The notes beneath the pieces were generated by a model. It did not search any database. It had not been told where the DNA came from and saw only the letters and a list, made by a program, of their open reading frames with translations. From Stenotrophomonas tumulicola (GTDB lineage: Bacteria; Pseudomonadota; Gammaproteobacteria; Xanthomonadales; Xanthomonadaceae): a DNA stretch of 64,000 nt. Location: assembly GCF_014117215.1 (NCBI RefSeq), contig NZ_JACGXS010000013.1:37079-101078 (forward strand), written 5' to 3'. Below, one piece after another: positions 57,130-64,000 of this stretch. The position numbers and the translations under genes were made by a program. Every line of letters begins with the position of its first letter. Positions within the stretch are counted from its first letter, which is position 1.

Positions 57130-58017
57130 ATGCACGCTTCGGCCCCCTGCATGGACGACACGATGACCCTTGCGCGCGCTCGCTGGCGTCCCACCACGCG
57201 CTTGCTGGTCTGGACGTCGATCCTGCTGGTTACCGCGGTGGCCAACGCCTTCGTCGAGATCATGGACGCGCAGCGTCGCGGCGATGGCCTGGAGTTGTGG
57301 GAGCCGTTGATCTGGGAACTGAGCAGCGTCTGCCTGATCCTGCTGACCCTGCCCGTGCTGTGGTGGGGCTGCCAACGCTGGCCGCTGCATGCCGATACCT
57401 GGAAGCGGCGCCTGCCGTTGTACCTGCTGGCCAGTGTCGGCTGGTCACTGGTCCACGTGACCGGAATGCTGGCGCTTCGGCACGCCGCCTATGCCGCACT
57501 GGGCTACCACTATGTCGACGACACGCATTGGGCGTCGCGCCTGCTCTATGAATACCTAAAGGACGTGCGTGCGTTCTTCATCTTCGTGGCGATCGAGCAT
57601 TTCTTCAGCTGGTTCGGGCGCCGACGCCAGGGCGAGGCGCACCTGCTGGCCGTCCCCGACGACAGCCCGCCAGAGGAGGCGGTGCAGCGCCCGGCGCACT
57701 TCCTGGTGCGCAAGCTGGGCAAGGAGTTCCTGGTGGCAACGGCCGACATCGAGTACGCCCAGGCCGCCAGCAATTACGTCAACCTGAGGGTGCGCGGGCA
57801 TGACTATCCGCTGCGCATCACCATGGCCGCGCTGGAGCAGCGATTGGATCCGGACGTATTCCTGCGCAGCCACCGCAGCTGGTTGGTCAACCGGACCTGC
57901 CTGCGTTCGATCGAACCGCTGGAAGGCGGGGAGGCCCTGTTGCACATGGCCGACGGGGGCAGGGTGCCGTGCAGCCGGCGGCAGTTGCCGGTGTTGCGGC
58001 AGGCGCTGGGTGGGTGA
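57130..58017 (+). CDS. Membrane-anchored LytTR-family transcriptional regulator
   Basis: About 295 residues: four membrane helices in the N-terminal half (TSILLVTAVANAFVEI; VCLILLTLPVLWWG; LPLYLLASVGWSLVHV; AFFIFVAIEHFFSWF) and a LytTR DNA-binding domain at about 195-293 (FLVRKLGKEFLVATADIEYA to FLRSHRSWLVNRTCLRS). It lacks a receiver domain, so it probably senses a signal in the membrane. Divergent placement suggests it controls the acyltransferase gene. The start is uncertain (57130, 57151 or 57163). The TGA stop lies in a TGACGGG repeat run. Confidence 0.82.
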   Translation: MHASAPCMDDTMTLARARWRPTTRLLVWTSILLVTAVANAFVEIMDAQRRGDGLELWEPLIWELSSVCLILLTLPVLWWGCQRWPLHADTWKRRLPLYLLASVGWSLVHVTGMLALRHAAYAALGYHYVDDTHWASRLLYEYLKDVRAFFIFVAIEHFFSWFGRRRQGEAHLLAVPDDSPPEEAVQRPAHFLVRKLGKEFLVATADIEYAQAASNYVNLRVRGHDYPLRITMAALEQRLDPDVFLRSHRSWLVNRTCLRSIEPLEGGEALLHMADGGRVPCSRRQLPVLRQALGG

Positions 58018-58063
58018 CGGGTGGGTGACGGGTGGTGGGTGACGGGCATGGCCCGTCACTACC
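58014..58063. repeat. TGACGGG repeat with short tandem copies
   Basis: GTGACGGGTGG-like units repeat three times (about 58014-58043) before the intact palindrome GTGACGGGCATGGCCCGTCA and CTACC. The first unit contains the stop codon of the LytTR gene (58015-58017). Confidence 0.8.
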
Positions 58064-58131
58064 GGGGAAGGGTCGCCCGACACACCGGGGGCGGTGCCGC
58101 TAGGGGCCCGGGCCGCGTTGGTCGATGCTTT

Positions 58132-58140
58132 TGCTATAAT
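58132..58140 (+). promoter_or_regulatory. Extended -10 promoter of prfB
   Basis: TGCTATAAT at 58132-58140 is a perfect extended -10 (TGnTATAAT), 33 bases before the prfB start. No good -35 is visible, as is common with extended -10 promoters. Confidence 0.7.
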
Positions 58141-58173
58141 TCGAGGTCATTTTTCGAACACGAAACCGCCGAC

Positions 58174-59299
58174 ATGCTCGAGCTGAATCCTGTCCGCCAG
58201 CGCATCGCCGATCTGACCGATCGGGTGGTGTCGCTCAGGGGGTATCTTTGACTACGACGTCAAGAAAGAACGCCTGGAAGAAGTAACCCGGGAGCTGGAA
58301 AACCCGGACGTCTGGAACAATCCCGAATACGCGCAGAACCTCGGCCGCGAGCGTTCCCAGCTGGACAAGACCGTTGGTGGCATCGCCAACATCCTTGACG
58401 GCCTGGTGGAATCGACCGAACTGCTGGAGCTGGCCGAAGGCGAGCAGGACGAAGACACCGCGCTGGCGGTGGTTGCCGACCTGGACAAGTTCCAGAAGCA
58501 CGTCGAGCAGCTGGAATTCCAGCGCATGTTCTCCGGCGAGATGGACAACTGCAACGCCTTCGTGGACATCCAGGCCGGCGCTGGCGGCACCGAAGCCCAG
58601 GATTGGGCGGAAATGATGCTGCGCATGTACCTGCGCTGGTGCGAAGCACGCGGCTGGAAGACCGAACTGATGGAAGTGTCCGGTGGCGACGTTGCCGGCA
58701 TCAAGTCGGCCACGTTCCGCGTCGAAGGGGACTTCGCCTATGGCTGGCTGAAGACCGAGATCGGCGTGCACCGCCTGGTGCGCAAGTCGCCGTTCGATTC
58801 GGACAACCGCCGCCATACCAGCTTCACCTCGGTGTTCGTGTCGCCGGAAGTGGACGACAACATCGAAATCGACATCAACCCCGCGGACCTGCGCACCGAT
58901 GTGTACCGGTCCTCCGGTGCCGGTGGCCAGCACGTCAACAAGACCGAGTCGGCGGTGCGCATCACGCACATCCCGACCAATACGGTGGTTGCGTGCCAGA
59001 CCGGCCGCAGCCAGCACCAGAACCGCGACACCGCGATGAAGATGCTGGCGGCCAAGCTGTATGAGCTGGAAGTGCAGAAGCGCAATACCGAGCGCGATGC
59101 CCTCGAGGCGACCAAGTCCGACATCGGCTGGGGTAGCCAGATCCGCAATTACGTGCTCGACCAGAGCCGTATCAAGGACCTGCGCACCGGTATCGAGCGC
59201 ACGGACACGCAGAAGGTGCTCGATGGCGACCTGGATGAGTTCATCGAGGCCAGCCTGAAGTCCGGCCTGGAAGCTGGCGCCAAGCGTATCGATGCCTGA
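58174..59299 (+). CDS. prfB: Peptide chain release factor 2, with programmed +1 frameshift
   Basis: Class I release factor for UGA and UAA, 374 residues after frameshifting. The first 25 codons (58174-58248) end at CTT followed by an in-frame TGA (58249-58251). The internal Shine-Dalgarno-like AGGGGG at 58237-58242 and the slippery CTT-TGA-C are the classic RF2 autoregulatory site; translation resumes at GAC 58250. The body has the stop-recognition SPF motif ([16 protein letters not shown]) and the GGQ loop ([17 protein letters not shown]). lysS, the usual neighbour, does not follow. Confidence 0.95.
58237..58251 (+). promoter_or_regulatory. prfB recoding site
   Basis: AGGGGGTATCTTTGA: an internal SD-like AGGGGG three bases before the CTT shift codon and a TGA stop. 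Low RF2 slows termination at the TGA and lets the ribosome slip +1, so RF2 controls its own level. Identical in layout to the E. coli site. Confidence 0.95.
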
Positions 59300-59398
59300 G
59301 GCCAGGCCAGTGGCAGCCGTCAAGCCTGCTGCCCGGGCCACCGGATGGGGGACGTCGATGGCGTTCCCCACCGCTGCTGACAGCTGCAGGGCGGGGCG

Positions 59399-60181
59399 AT
59401 GATGCGCAGTGAGAGTGAACGCAAGGAACTGGGCGGCTTCCTCAAGGCCTGCCGCGCCCGTGTCGACCCTGCCACGCTCGGCTTGCCGGCCGGGCGGCGT
59501 CGCACCCCCGGCCTGAAGCGCGAGGAAGTAGCGCTGGCGATCGGGGTAAGTGTCAGCTGGTACACGTGGATCGAGCAGGGCCGCGAAGTGCGCGCCTCGC
59601 CCGAAGTGCTGGAACGGCTGGCACAGGTGTTGCGGATGAGCGACGACGAGCGTGCCTATGCGTTCGCCCTGTCCGGTTATGGGGTGCCGCTGGAGTCTCC
59701 GGATGAATCGGTCACCGACGGCCTGTGCCAACTGGTCGAGGCGATCCAGCCGATCCCGGCCTATGTGCGCAATACCCGTTTCGACATCCTGGCCTGGAAC
59801 CCGGCCATCGCCGAGCTGTTCGTCGATTACAGCCAGTTGGCACCGCATGAACGCAACACGCTGCGGCTGGTGTTCCTGTATGCGCCGTACCGCACGCTGA
59901 TCCTGAACTGGGAAGAGATGGCCCGTGGCCTGCTGGCCGGATTCCGTGCGGCGATGGCGCAGGCACCGGACAAGGCACCCTTCCTGGCGCTGGCCGAGGA
60001 TATCGCCGCGCACAGCGAGGAGTTCCGCCAGTGGTGGCCGGAGCACGATGTACGCCGTTTCGACGAAGGCGCCAAGCGGCTCAATCACCCCACCCGTGGC
60101 CTGCTTGACCTGCAATATGTGGCGCTGGTGCCGGAAAGCCGGCATGACCTGTCGCTGGTGACCTACCTGCCACGCAAGTAG
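59399..60181 (+). CDS. XRE-family regulator with MmyB-like ligand domain
   Basis: 260 residues. The N-terminal helix-turn-helix (about 12-80) contains RRTPGLKREEVALAIGVSVS and WYTWIEQGREVRAS, the signature of the MmyB/MLTR group. The C-terminal domain (from about 105, PIPAYVRNTRFDILAWNPAI) is the PAS-like ligand-binding fold of that family. Ligand and targets unknown. It lies between prfB and a very large palindrome and may control the downstream dehydrogenase pair. Confidence 0.88.
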   Translation: MMRSESERKELGGFLKACRARVDPATLGLPAGRRRTPGLKREEVALAIGVSVSWYTWIEQGREVRASPEVLERLAQVLRMSDDERAYAFALSGYGVPLESPDESVTDGLCQLVEAIQPIPAYVRNTRFDILAWNPAIAELFVDYSQLAPHERNTLRLVFLYAPYRTLILNWEEMARGLLAGFRAAMAQAPDKAPFLALAEDIAAHSEEFRQWWPEHDVRRFDEGAKRLNHPTRGLLDLQYVALVPESRHDLSLVTYLPRK

Positions 60182-60272
60182 GGGGTATCGGCAGGGCTGC
60201 GCCCTGCACCCGCAGAAGCGTTGAAGCAACAGCAAAAGCCGGAGCAACAGCAACCGCGGGCTTCCTGGGGAT

Positions 60273-60373
60273 GGCGGGGTACTGTGGGTTTGCGGGGACG
60301 CCGTGAATCCGTCCATGGAGGCTTGGTCGCCGCATCCTGCGGCTCACACCCCGCAAACCCACAGTACCCCGCC
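60273..60373 (+). repeat. Stem-core element A
   Basis: A perfect 25-bp inverted repeat (GGCGGGGTACTG... at 60273-60297, complement at 60349-60373) encloses a 51-base core that starts ACGCCGTGAATCCGTCCATG and includes a small GCCGCA-TCC-TGCGGC hairpin. Confidence 0.88.
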
Positions 60374-60519
60374 TTCGACAGTTTCCTGCGATCTGTTGAG
60401 CCGAGCCGTGCTCGGCTGTTCTTCATTTCTTCATTTCTTCATTCGGAATCATCGAATCGATTGGAGAAAGTCATTCACACATGGCTTGGATCTACTGCAG
60501 ATCGCGGGAGATTGTCGAA

Positions 60520-60621
60520 GGCGTGGTGGGTCCGGTGGCGGGGGTGTGAGCCGCATGGATGCGGCGACCAAGCCTCCATGGACGGATTCACGGCGTCCCC
60601 CGCCACCGGATCCACCACGCC
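60520..60621 (-). repeat. Stem-core element B, inverted copy
   Basis: A 25-bp inverted repeat (GGCGTGGTGGGT... at 60520-60544, complement at 60597-60621, one G-T pair) encloses the reverse complement of the same core, 51 of 52 bases identical to element A apart from a one-base indel. The stem sequence differs from that of A at about half its positions, yet each stem pairs with itself. Confidence 0.88.
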
Positions 60622-60835
60622 ATCCCACTGGAACCCAGCTTTTGCTGTTGCTGTTGCTCCGGCTGTTGCTTCAACGCTTCTGCGGGTGCCGGGCGCAGCC
60701 CGGCAGAACACCTGTTCAGGCAGGTAAGTCCGGGTCACAGGATGAGTGGATGCCTTGTTACCCTGCGACAACGAGTCCACATTCGTGATCAGGAAACGGG
60801 TCGCCGGCCCGTTGTCGAGACGACAGGAGACCTGC

Positions 60836-62227
60836 ATGTCCGCTTTCCCCGCCGTACCCCCCGCCATTTCCCGTGATCCGGCCACCGGCCAGCAGATCGC
60901 CAGCCATCCGTTCATCACCGGGGCCGAGCTGGACGTGATCCTTGATCGCGGCCAGGCCGGCTTTGCCGCCTGGAGCGCGCAGTCGCTGGAACAGCGCGCT
61001 GCCGTGCTGCATGCGATGGCCGCCGTGCTGCGCCGCGACCGCGATGCGCTGGCGGCGCTGGCCACGGCCGAAATGGGCAAGGTCCACGCCGAATCGCTGG
61101 CCGAGATCGAGAAGTGCGCCGTGCTGTGCGACTGGTACGCCGACAACGGTGCGCAGTGGCTGCGTGACGAACCGACCCAGGTTGCCGACGACAAGGCGTA
61201 TGTGTCCTACCTGCCGCTGGGCGTGGTGCTGGGCATCATGCCGTGGAATTTCCCGTACTGGCAGGTGATGCGCGCCGCCGTGCCGATCCTGATGGGCGGC
61301 AACGGTTTCCTGCTGAAGCCGGCCGAGAACATCGTGGGTACCGCCAAGCTGCTGGACGCCGCCTGGCGCGAGGCCGGCCTGCCGGAGGGTACCTTCATCG
61401 CCGCCAACATCAGCCGCGAGGGCACCAGTGCGGCCATCGCCGACGATCGCATCGCCGCGGTGACCCTGACCGGCAGCGTGGCCGCCGGCCGCAGCATCGC
61501 CGCCCAGGCCGGGCAGGCGCTGAAGAAGGTGGTGCTGGAACTGGGCGGCTCGGACCCGTTCATCGTGCTGGCCGACGCCGACCTGGAGGCTGCCGCCGAC
61601 GCGGCGGTGGCCTCGCGTTTCCAGAACACCGGGCAGGTCTGCATCGCCGGCAAGCGCATCATCGTCGAGGAGGCGGTCTACGAGCGTTTCGTGGCGCTGT
61701 TCAGCGGCAAGGTGCAGGCATTGACGATCGGCGACGGCCGCGAGGCGGGCAACCGCATCGGGCCGATGGCCCGCCAGGACCTGCTGGAACAGCTGGATGC
61801 CCAGGTGCGTGCCTCGGTGGATGCCGGTGCGCAGTTGCTGGTGGGCGGCAAGCAGCTGGATCGCCCGGGCAGTTTCTATGCGCCGACGGTGCTGGCCGGG
61901 GTCGAGCCGGGCATGCAGGCCTTCGATACCGAGACCTTCGGGCCGGTGGCGTCGATCAGCCGTGCCCGCGATGCCGACCATGCGGTGGAACTGGCCAACC
62001 AGAGCGAATTCGGTCTCAGCGGCAACCTGTGGAGCGGCGACCACGCCCGTGCTATGCAGTTGGCGCGCCGGCTGCAGACCGGCGGCGTGTTCGTCAACGG
62101 CTTCTCCGCCTCCGACCCGCGTGTGCCGATCGGTGGCGTAAAGAAGAGTGGCTTCGGCCGCGAGCTCTCCCATTTCGGCATCCGCGAATTCGTCAACGCG
62201 CAGACGGTGTGGTTCGACCGGCGTTGA
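60836..62227 (+). CDS. NAD(P)-dependent succinate-semialdehyde dehydrogenase (Sad/GabD-like)
   Basis: Aldehyde dehydrogenase of 463 residues, the length of the short SSADH form (E. coli Sad/YneI). MPWNFPYWQ and FLLKPAENI bind the cofactor; E235 in LELGGSDPF and the nucleophile C269 in NTGQVCIAGKR are present. It should oxidise succinate semialdehyde to succinate. AGGAG lies 9 bases before the ATG at 60836. The next gene, 63 bases on, encodes a TPP enzyme that may make the semialdehyde. Confidence 0.88.
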   Translation: MSAFPAVPPAISRDPATGQQIASHPFITGAELDVILDRGQAGFAAWSAQSLEQRAAVLHAMAAVLRRDRDALAALATAEMGKVHAESLAEIEKCAVLCDWYADNGAQWLRDEPTQVADDKAYVSYLPLGVVLGIMPWNFPYWQVMRAAVPILMGGNGFLLKPAENIVGTAKLLDAAWREAGLPEGTFIAANISREGTSAAIADDRIAAVTLTGSVAAGRSIAAQAGQALKKVVLELGGSDPFIVLADADLEAAADAAVASRFQNTGQVCIAGKRIIVEEAVYERFVALFSGKVQALTIGDGREAGNRIGPMARQDLLEQLDAQVRASVDAGAQLLVGGKQLDRPGSFYAPTVLAGVEPGMQAFDTETFGPVASISRARDADHAVELANQSEFGLSGNLWSGDHARAMQLARRLQTGGVFVNGFSASDPRVPIGGVKKSGFGRELSHFGIREFVNAQTVWFDRR

Positions 62228-62290
62228 CGCCGGGCATCCTCCTTACCTGCAACGATCCATCATCAAGTCCAGCGAGAAGGACGTCATTCC

Positions 62291-63928
62291 ATGTCCAAGG
62301 GTTCAGACCTGCTCGTCGCCGCACTCGAAAACGAGGGCGTCGAGCGCATTTTCGGCATTCCCGGCGAGGAGAACCTCGACGTCGTCGAGTCGCTTCGCCA
62401 TTCCAGCATCGAGCTGGTCATCACCCGCCATGAGCAGGCGGCGGTGTTCATGGCCGCCACCTACGGCCGCCTGACCGGCAAGCCCGGCGTGTGCCTGGCC
62501 ACGCTCGGCCCGGGCGCCCTCAATTTCACCACCGGTGCGGCCTACGCGCTGCTGGGGGCGTGGCCGGTGATCATGATCACCGGGCAGAAGGGCATCGTCG
62601 CCAGCAAGCAGGCGCGCTTCCAGATCGTGGACATCGTCAGCACGATGAAGCCGTTGACCAAGTCCGCGCGGCAGATCGTCTCGGCGCGGACGATCCCGAC
62701 CATCGTGCGCGAGGCGTTCCGTACCGCGCAGGAAGAGCGACCCGGCCCGGTGCTGCTGGAGCTGCCCGAAGACATCGCCGCGATGGAGGTGGACGGGGTC
62801 GCGCTGATCCCGCCGCATGCGGTCGACCGTCCGATCGCCAGCCCGGGCGCGCTGGACCGCGCGGCGCAGATCATCAGCGACGCCAAGCGCCCGCTGCTGG
62901 TGATCGCCTCGGCGGCCTCGCGGCCGCAGTCGAGCGAGGCGCTGTCGGCGTTCGTGCTGCGCGCCGGCATTCCGTTCGTCACCACGCAGATGGGCAAGGG
63001 CGCGGTGGCCGGGGGCTCGGGCCTGTACATGGGCACGGCGGCACTGAGCGAGCGCGATTACGTGCACATGGCCATCGACCAGGCCGACGTGATCGTGACC
63101 ATCGGCCATGAAGTGACCGAGAAGCCGCCGTTCGTGATGCATCCGGGCGGCCCGACGGTCATCCATATCGGTTACGCGCAGGCGGCGGTGGAGCAGGTGT
63201 ATTTCCCGCAGGTGGAGGTGATCGGCGATATCGGTCGTTCGCTGACCCTGCTGGCCGACCGCATCGAAGGCAAGGTGACCAACGCCGATGCGCTGCTGCC
63301 GCTGCGCGCGACGATCCTGGACCACATCGCCGACCGCGCCGAGGAGGCCGGCTTCACGCCGCAGCGGCTGGTACACGACGTGCGCAAGGTGATGCCGGCC
63401 GACGGCATCGTGGCGCTGGACAACGGCATGTACAAGATCTGGTTCGCGCGCAACTATCGCACCCAGGTCGCCAACACGCTGCTGCTGGACAATGCGCTGG
63501 CGACGATGGGGGCGGGCCTGCCATCGGCGATCATGGCCTCGATCCTGTATCCGCAGCGGCGGGTGCTGGCGGTGTGTGGCGACGGTGGCTTCATGATGAA
63601 CAGCCAGGAGTTGGAGACCGCACGTCGGCTCGGCCTGAACCTGGTGGTGCTGATCCTCAACGATGGCGCCTACGGCATGATCCGCTGGAAGCAGGCGGTG
63701 GACGGCTTCGCCGACTACGGCATGACCTTCGGCAACCCGGATTTCGTCAAGTACGCACAGGCCTATGGCTGCCAGGGCCATGAGGTGAGCGCCATCGAAC
63801 AGTTCATTCCCACCCTGGAAGCGGCGTTCAACGCGGGCGGCGTGCACCTGGTATCGGTGCCGATCGACTATTCGGAAAACGAGCGGGTGCTGGTGGACGA
63901 ACTGCGCCAGGCATTCCCGGGCGGTTGA
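62291..63928 (+). CDS. Acetolactate-synthase-like TPP enzyme, possible 2-oxoglutarate decarboxylase
   Basis: A 545-residue thiamine-diphosphate enzyme with the acetolactate synthase fold: catalytic E48 in ITRHEQAAVFMA, LATLGPGALNFTTG, a central domain, and the TPP motif CGDGGFMMNSQELETA with the downstream ILNDGAYGMI. It has no small regulatory subunit gene beside it and lies beside an SSADH gene rather than ilv genes. The same gene pair in cyanobacteria makes a 2-oxoglutarate decarboxylase plus SSADH shunt; catabolic acetolactate synthesis (AlsS-like) is the alternative. Confidence 0.82.
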   Translation: MSKGSDLLVAALENEGVERIFGIPGEENLDVVESLRHSSIELVITRHEQAAVFMAATYGRLTGKPGVCLATLGPGALNFTTGAAYALLGAWPVIMITGQKGIVASKQARFQIVDIVSTMKPLTKSARQIVSARTIPTIVREAFRTAQEERPGPVLLELPEDIAAMEVDGVALIPPHAVDRPIASPGALDRAAQIISDAKRPLLVIASAASRPQSSEALSAFVLRAGIPFVTTQMGKGAVAGGSGLYMGTAALSERDYVHMAIDQADVIVTIGHEVTEKPPFVMHPGGPTVIHIGYAQAAVEQVYFPQVEVIGDIGRSLTLLADRIEGKVTNADALLPLRATILDHIADRAEEAGFTPQRLVHDVRKVMPADGIVALDNGMYKIWFARNYRTQVANTLLLDNALATMGAGLPSAIMASILYPQRRVLAVCGDGGFMMNSQELETARRLGLNLVVLILNDGAYGMIRWKQAVDGFADYGMTFGNPDFVKYAQAYGCQGHEVSAIEQFIPTLEAAFNAGGVHLVSVPIDYSENERVLVDELRQAFPGG

Positions 63929-63945
63929 GGGCAGGCCGGAACGGG

Positions 63946-64000
63946 GTCGCGCCGGGCCATGCCCGGCGGATTTCCGCGAAGCATCGCCGGGCATGGCCCG
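63946..64000. repeat. GTAG repeat pair cut by the window end
   Basis: GTCGCGCCGGGCCATGCCCG (with GTCG in place of GTAG) at 63946 and the start of an inverted arm TCGCCGGGCATGGCCCG running off the edge. Confidence 0.85.

Larger units (their letters stand above)
60190..60707. repeat. Large nested inverted repeat
   Basis: Outer arms 60190-60271 and 60622-60707 are imperfect inverted copies sharing CACCCGCAGAAGCGTTGAAG and AGCAACAGCAA blocks. Inside lie two inverted hairpin units (60273-60373 and 60520-60621), then inner arms 60372-60395 and 60498-60521 (21 of 24 bases inverted-identical), all around a roughly 100-base AT-richer centre with three TTCTTCATT-like copies. This fills most of the 60182-60835 gene-free stretch. 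Frames that stay open through it are artefacts. Confidence 0.85.

Noticed and set aside
60221..60727. Open frames through the nested palindrome
   Set aside because: They read through inverted repeats, have no ribosome binding site and repeat low-complexity residues; repeat artefacts, not genes.
59399..63928. Possible anti-phage or toxin-antitoxin island around the XRE regulator
   Set aside because: The XRE protein is of the MmyB-like ligand-binding type and neighbours are metabolic; no toxin, nuclease or helicase gene is present.

Overview
The window reads as the chromosome of a high-GC gammaproteobacterium of the Xanthomonadaceae, most probably Stenotrophomonas. The basis is the gene content and order (greA-rpfE-like-recJ near prfB, a Xanthomonas/Caulobacter-type TonB receptor) and the dense scatter of short palindromic repeats starting with GTAG, which match the REP family described for Stenotrophomonas maltophilia. 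I see no prophage, integron, CRISPR array, rRNA, tRNA or intact insertion sequence. Almost everything is ordinary chromosome, and the unusual material lies mainly between genes.

Layout. 218-1615 hisS. 2022-9446 a complete histidine operon (hisG-D-C-B-H-A-F-IE, nearly all overlapping) led by a TrpR-family regulator with a near-perfect operator over its promoter. 9644-25102 a mannoside-use locus: calcineurin-like phosphoesterase, TonB receptor, GH92 alpha-mannosidase, LacI regulator, FucP-type permease, PfkB fructokinase, AGE-family mannose isomerase and GH2 beta-mannosidase. A shared 14-bp operator-like motif ties the receptor, the GH92 gene and possibly the kinase to the LacI protein. The implied path is outer-membrane uptake, periplasmic demannosylation, import, mannose to fructose, then fructose 6-phosphate. 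25156-27148 mtnBDC of methionine salvage. 27340-30339 two paralogous amino-acid permeases. 30521-36709 a NUDIX protein, serA divergent from a D-2-hydroxyglutarate dehydrogenase-like flavoprotein, and small envelope proteins. 36831-40176 leucine/isoleucine breakdown genes ending in an EF-P-like gene. 40295-42671 feoAB with a Cys-rich small membrane protein behind a Fur-box-like site. 42700-45888 M23 peptidase, orphan response regulator, SDR and dapB. 46185-54441 carA-orf-carB-greA-rpfE-like-recJ. 54570-58017 a DUF1176 protein and an acyltransferase divergent from a membrane-bound LytTR regulator. 58174-59299 prfB with its programmed +1 frameshift. 59399-63928 an XRE regulator, a large nested palindrome, a succinate-semialdehyde dehydrogenase-like gene and an acetolactate-synthase-like TPP enzyme that together could be a 2-oxoglutarate decarboxylase bypass.

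The most noteworthy signals are: (1) a roughly 520-bp nested inverted repeat at 60190-60707 holding two inverted copies of a 51/52-nt core, each enclosed by its own, different, self-complementary 25-bp stem; (2) at least eight genes whose stop codon lies inside a GTAG repeat; (3) an exact 85-bp x 5 tandem array of paired repeats; (4) the LacI-type operator motif, one copy of which lies inside a coding region among rare codons; and (5) the SSADH/TPP-enzyme pair.
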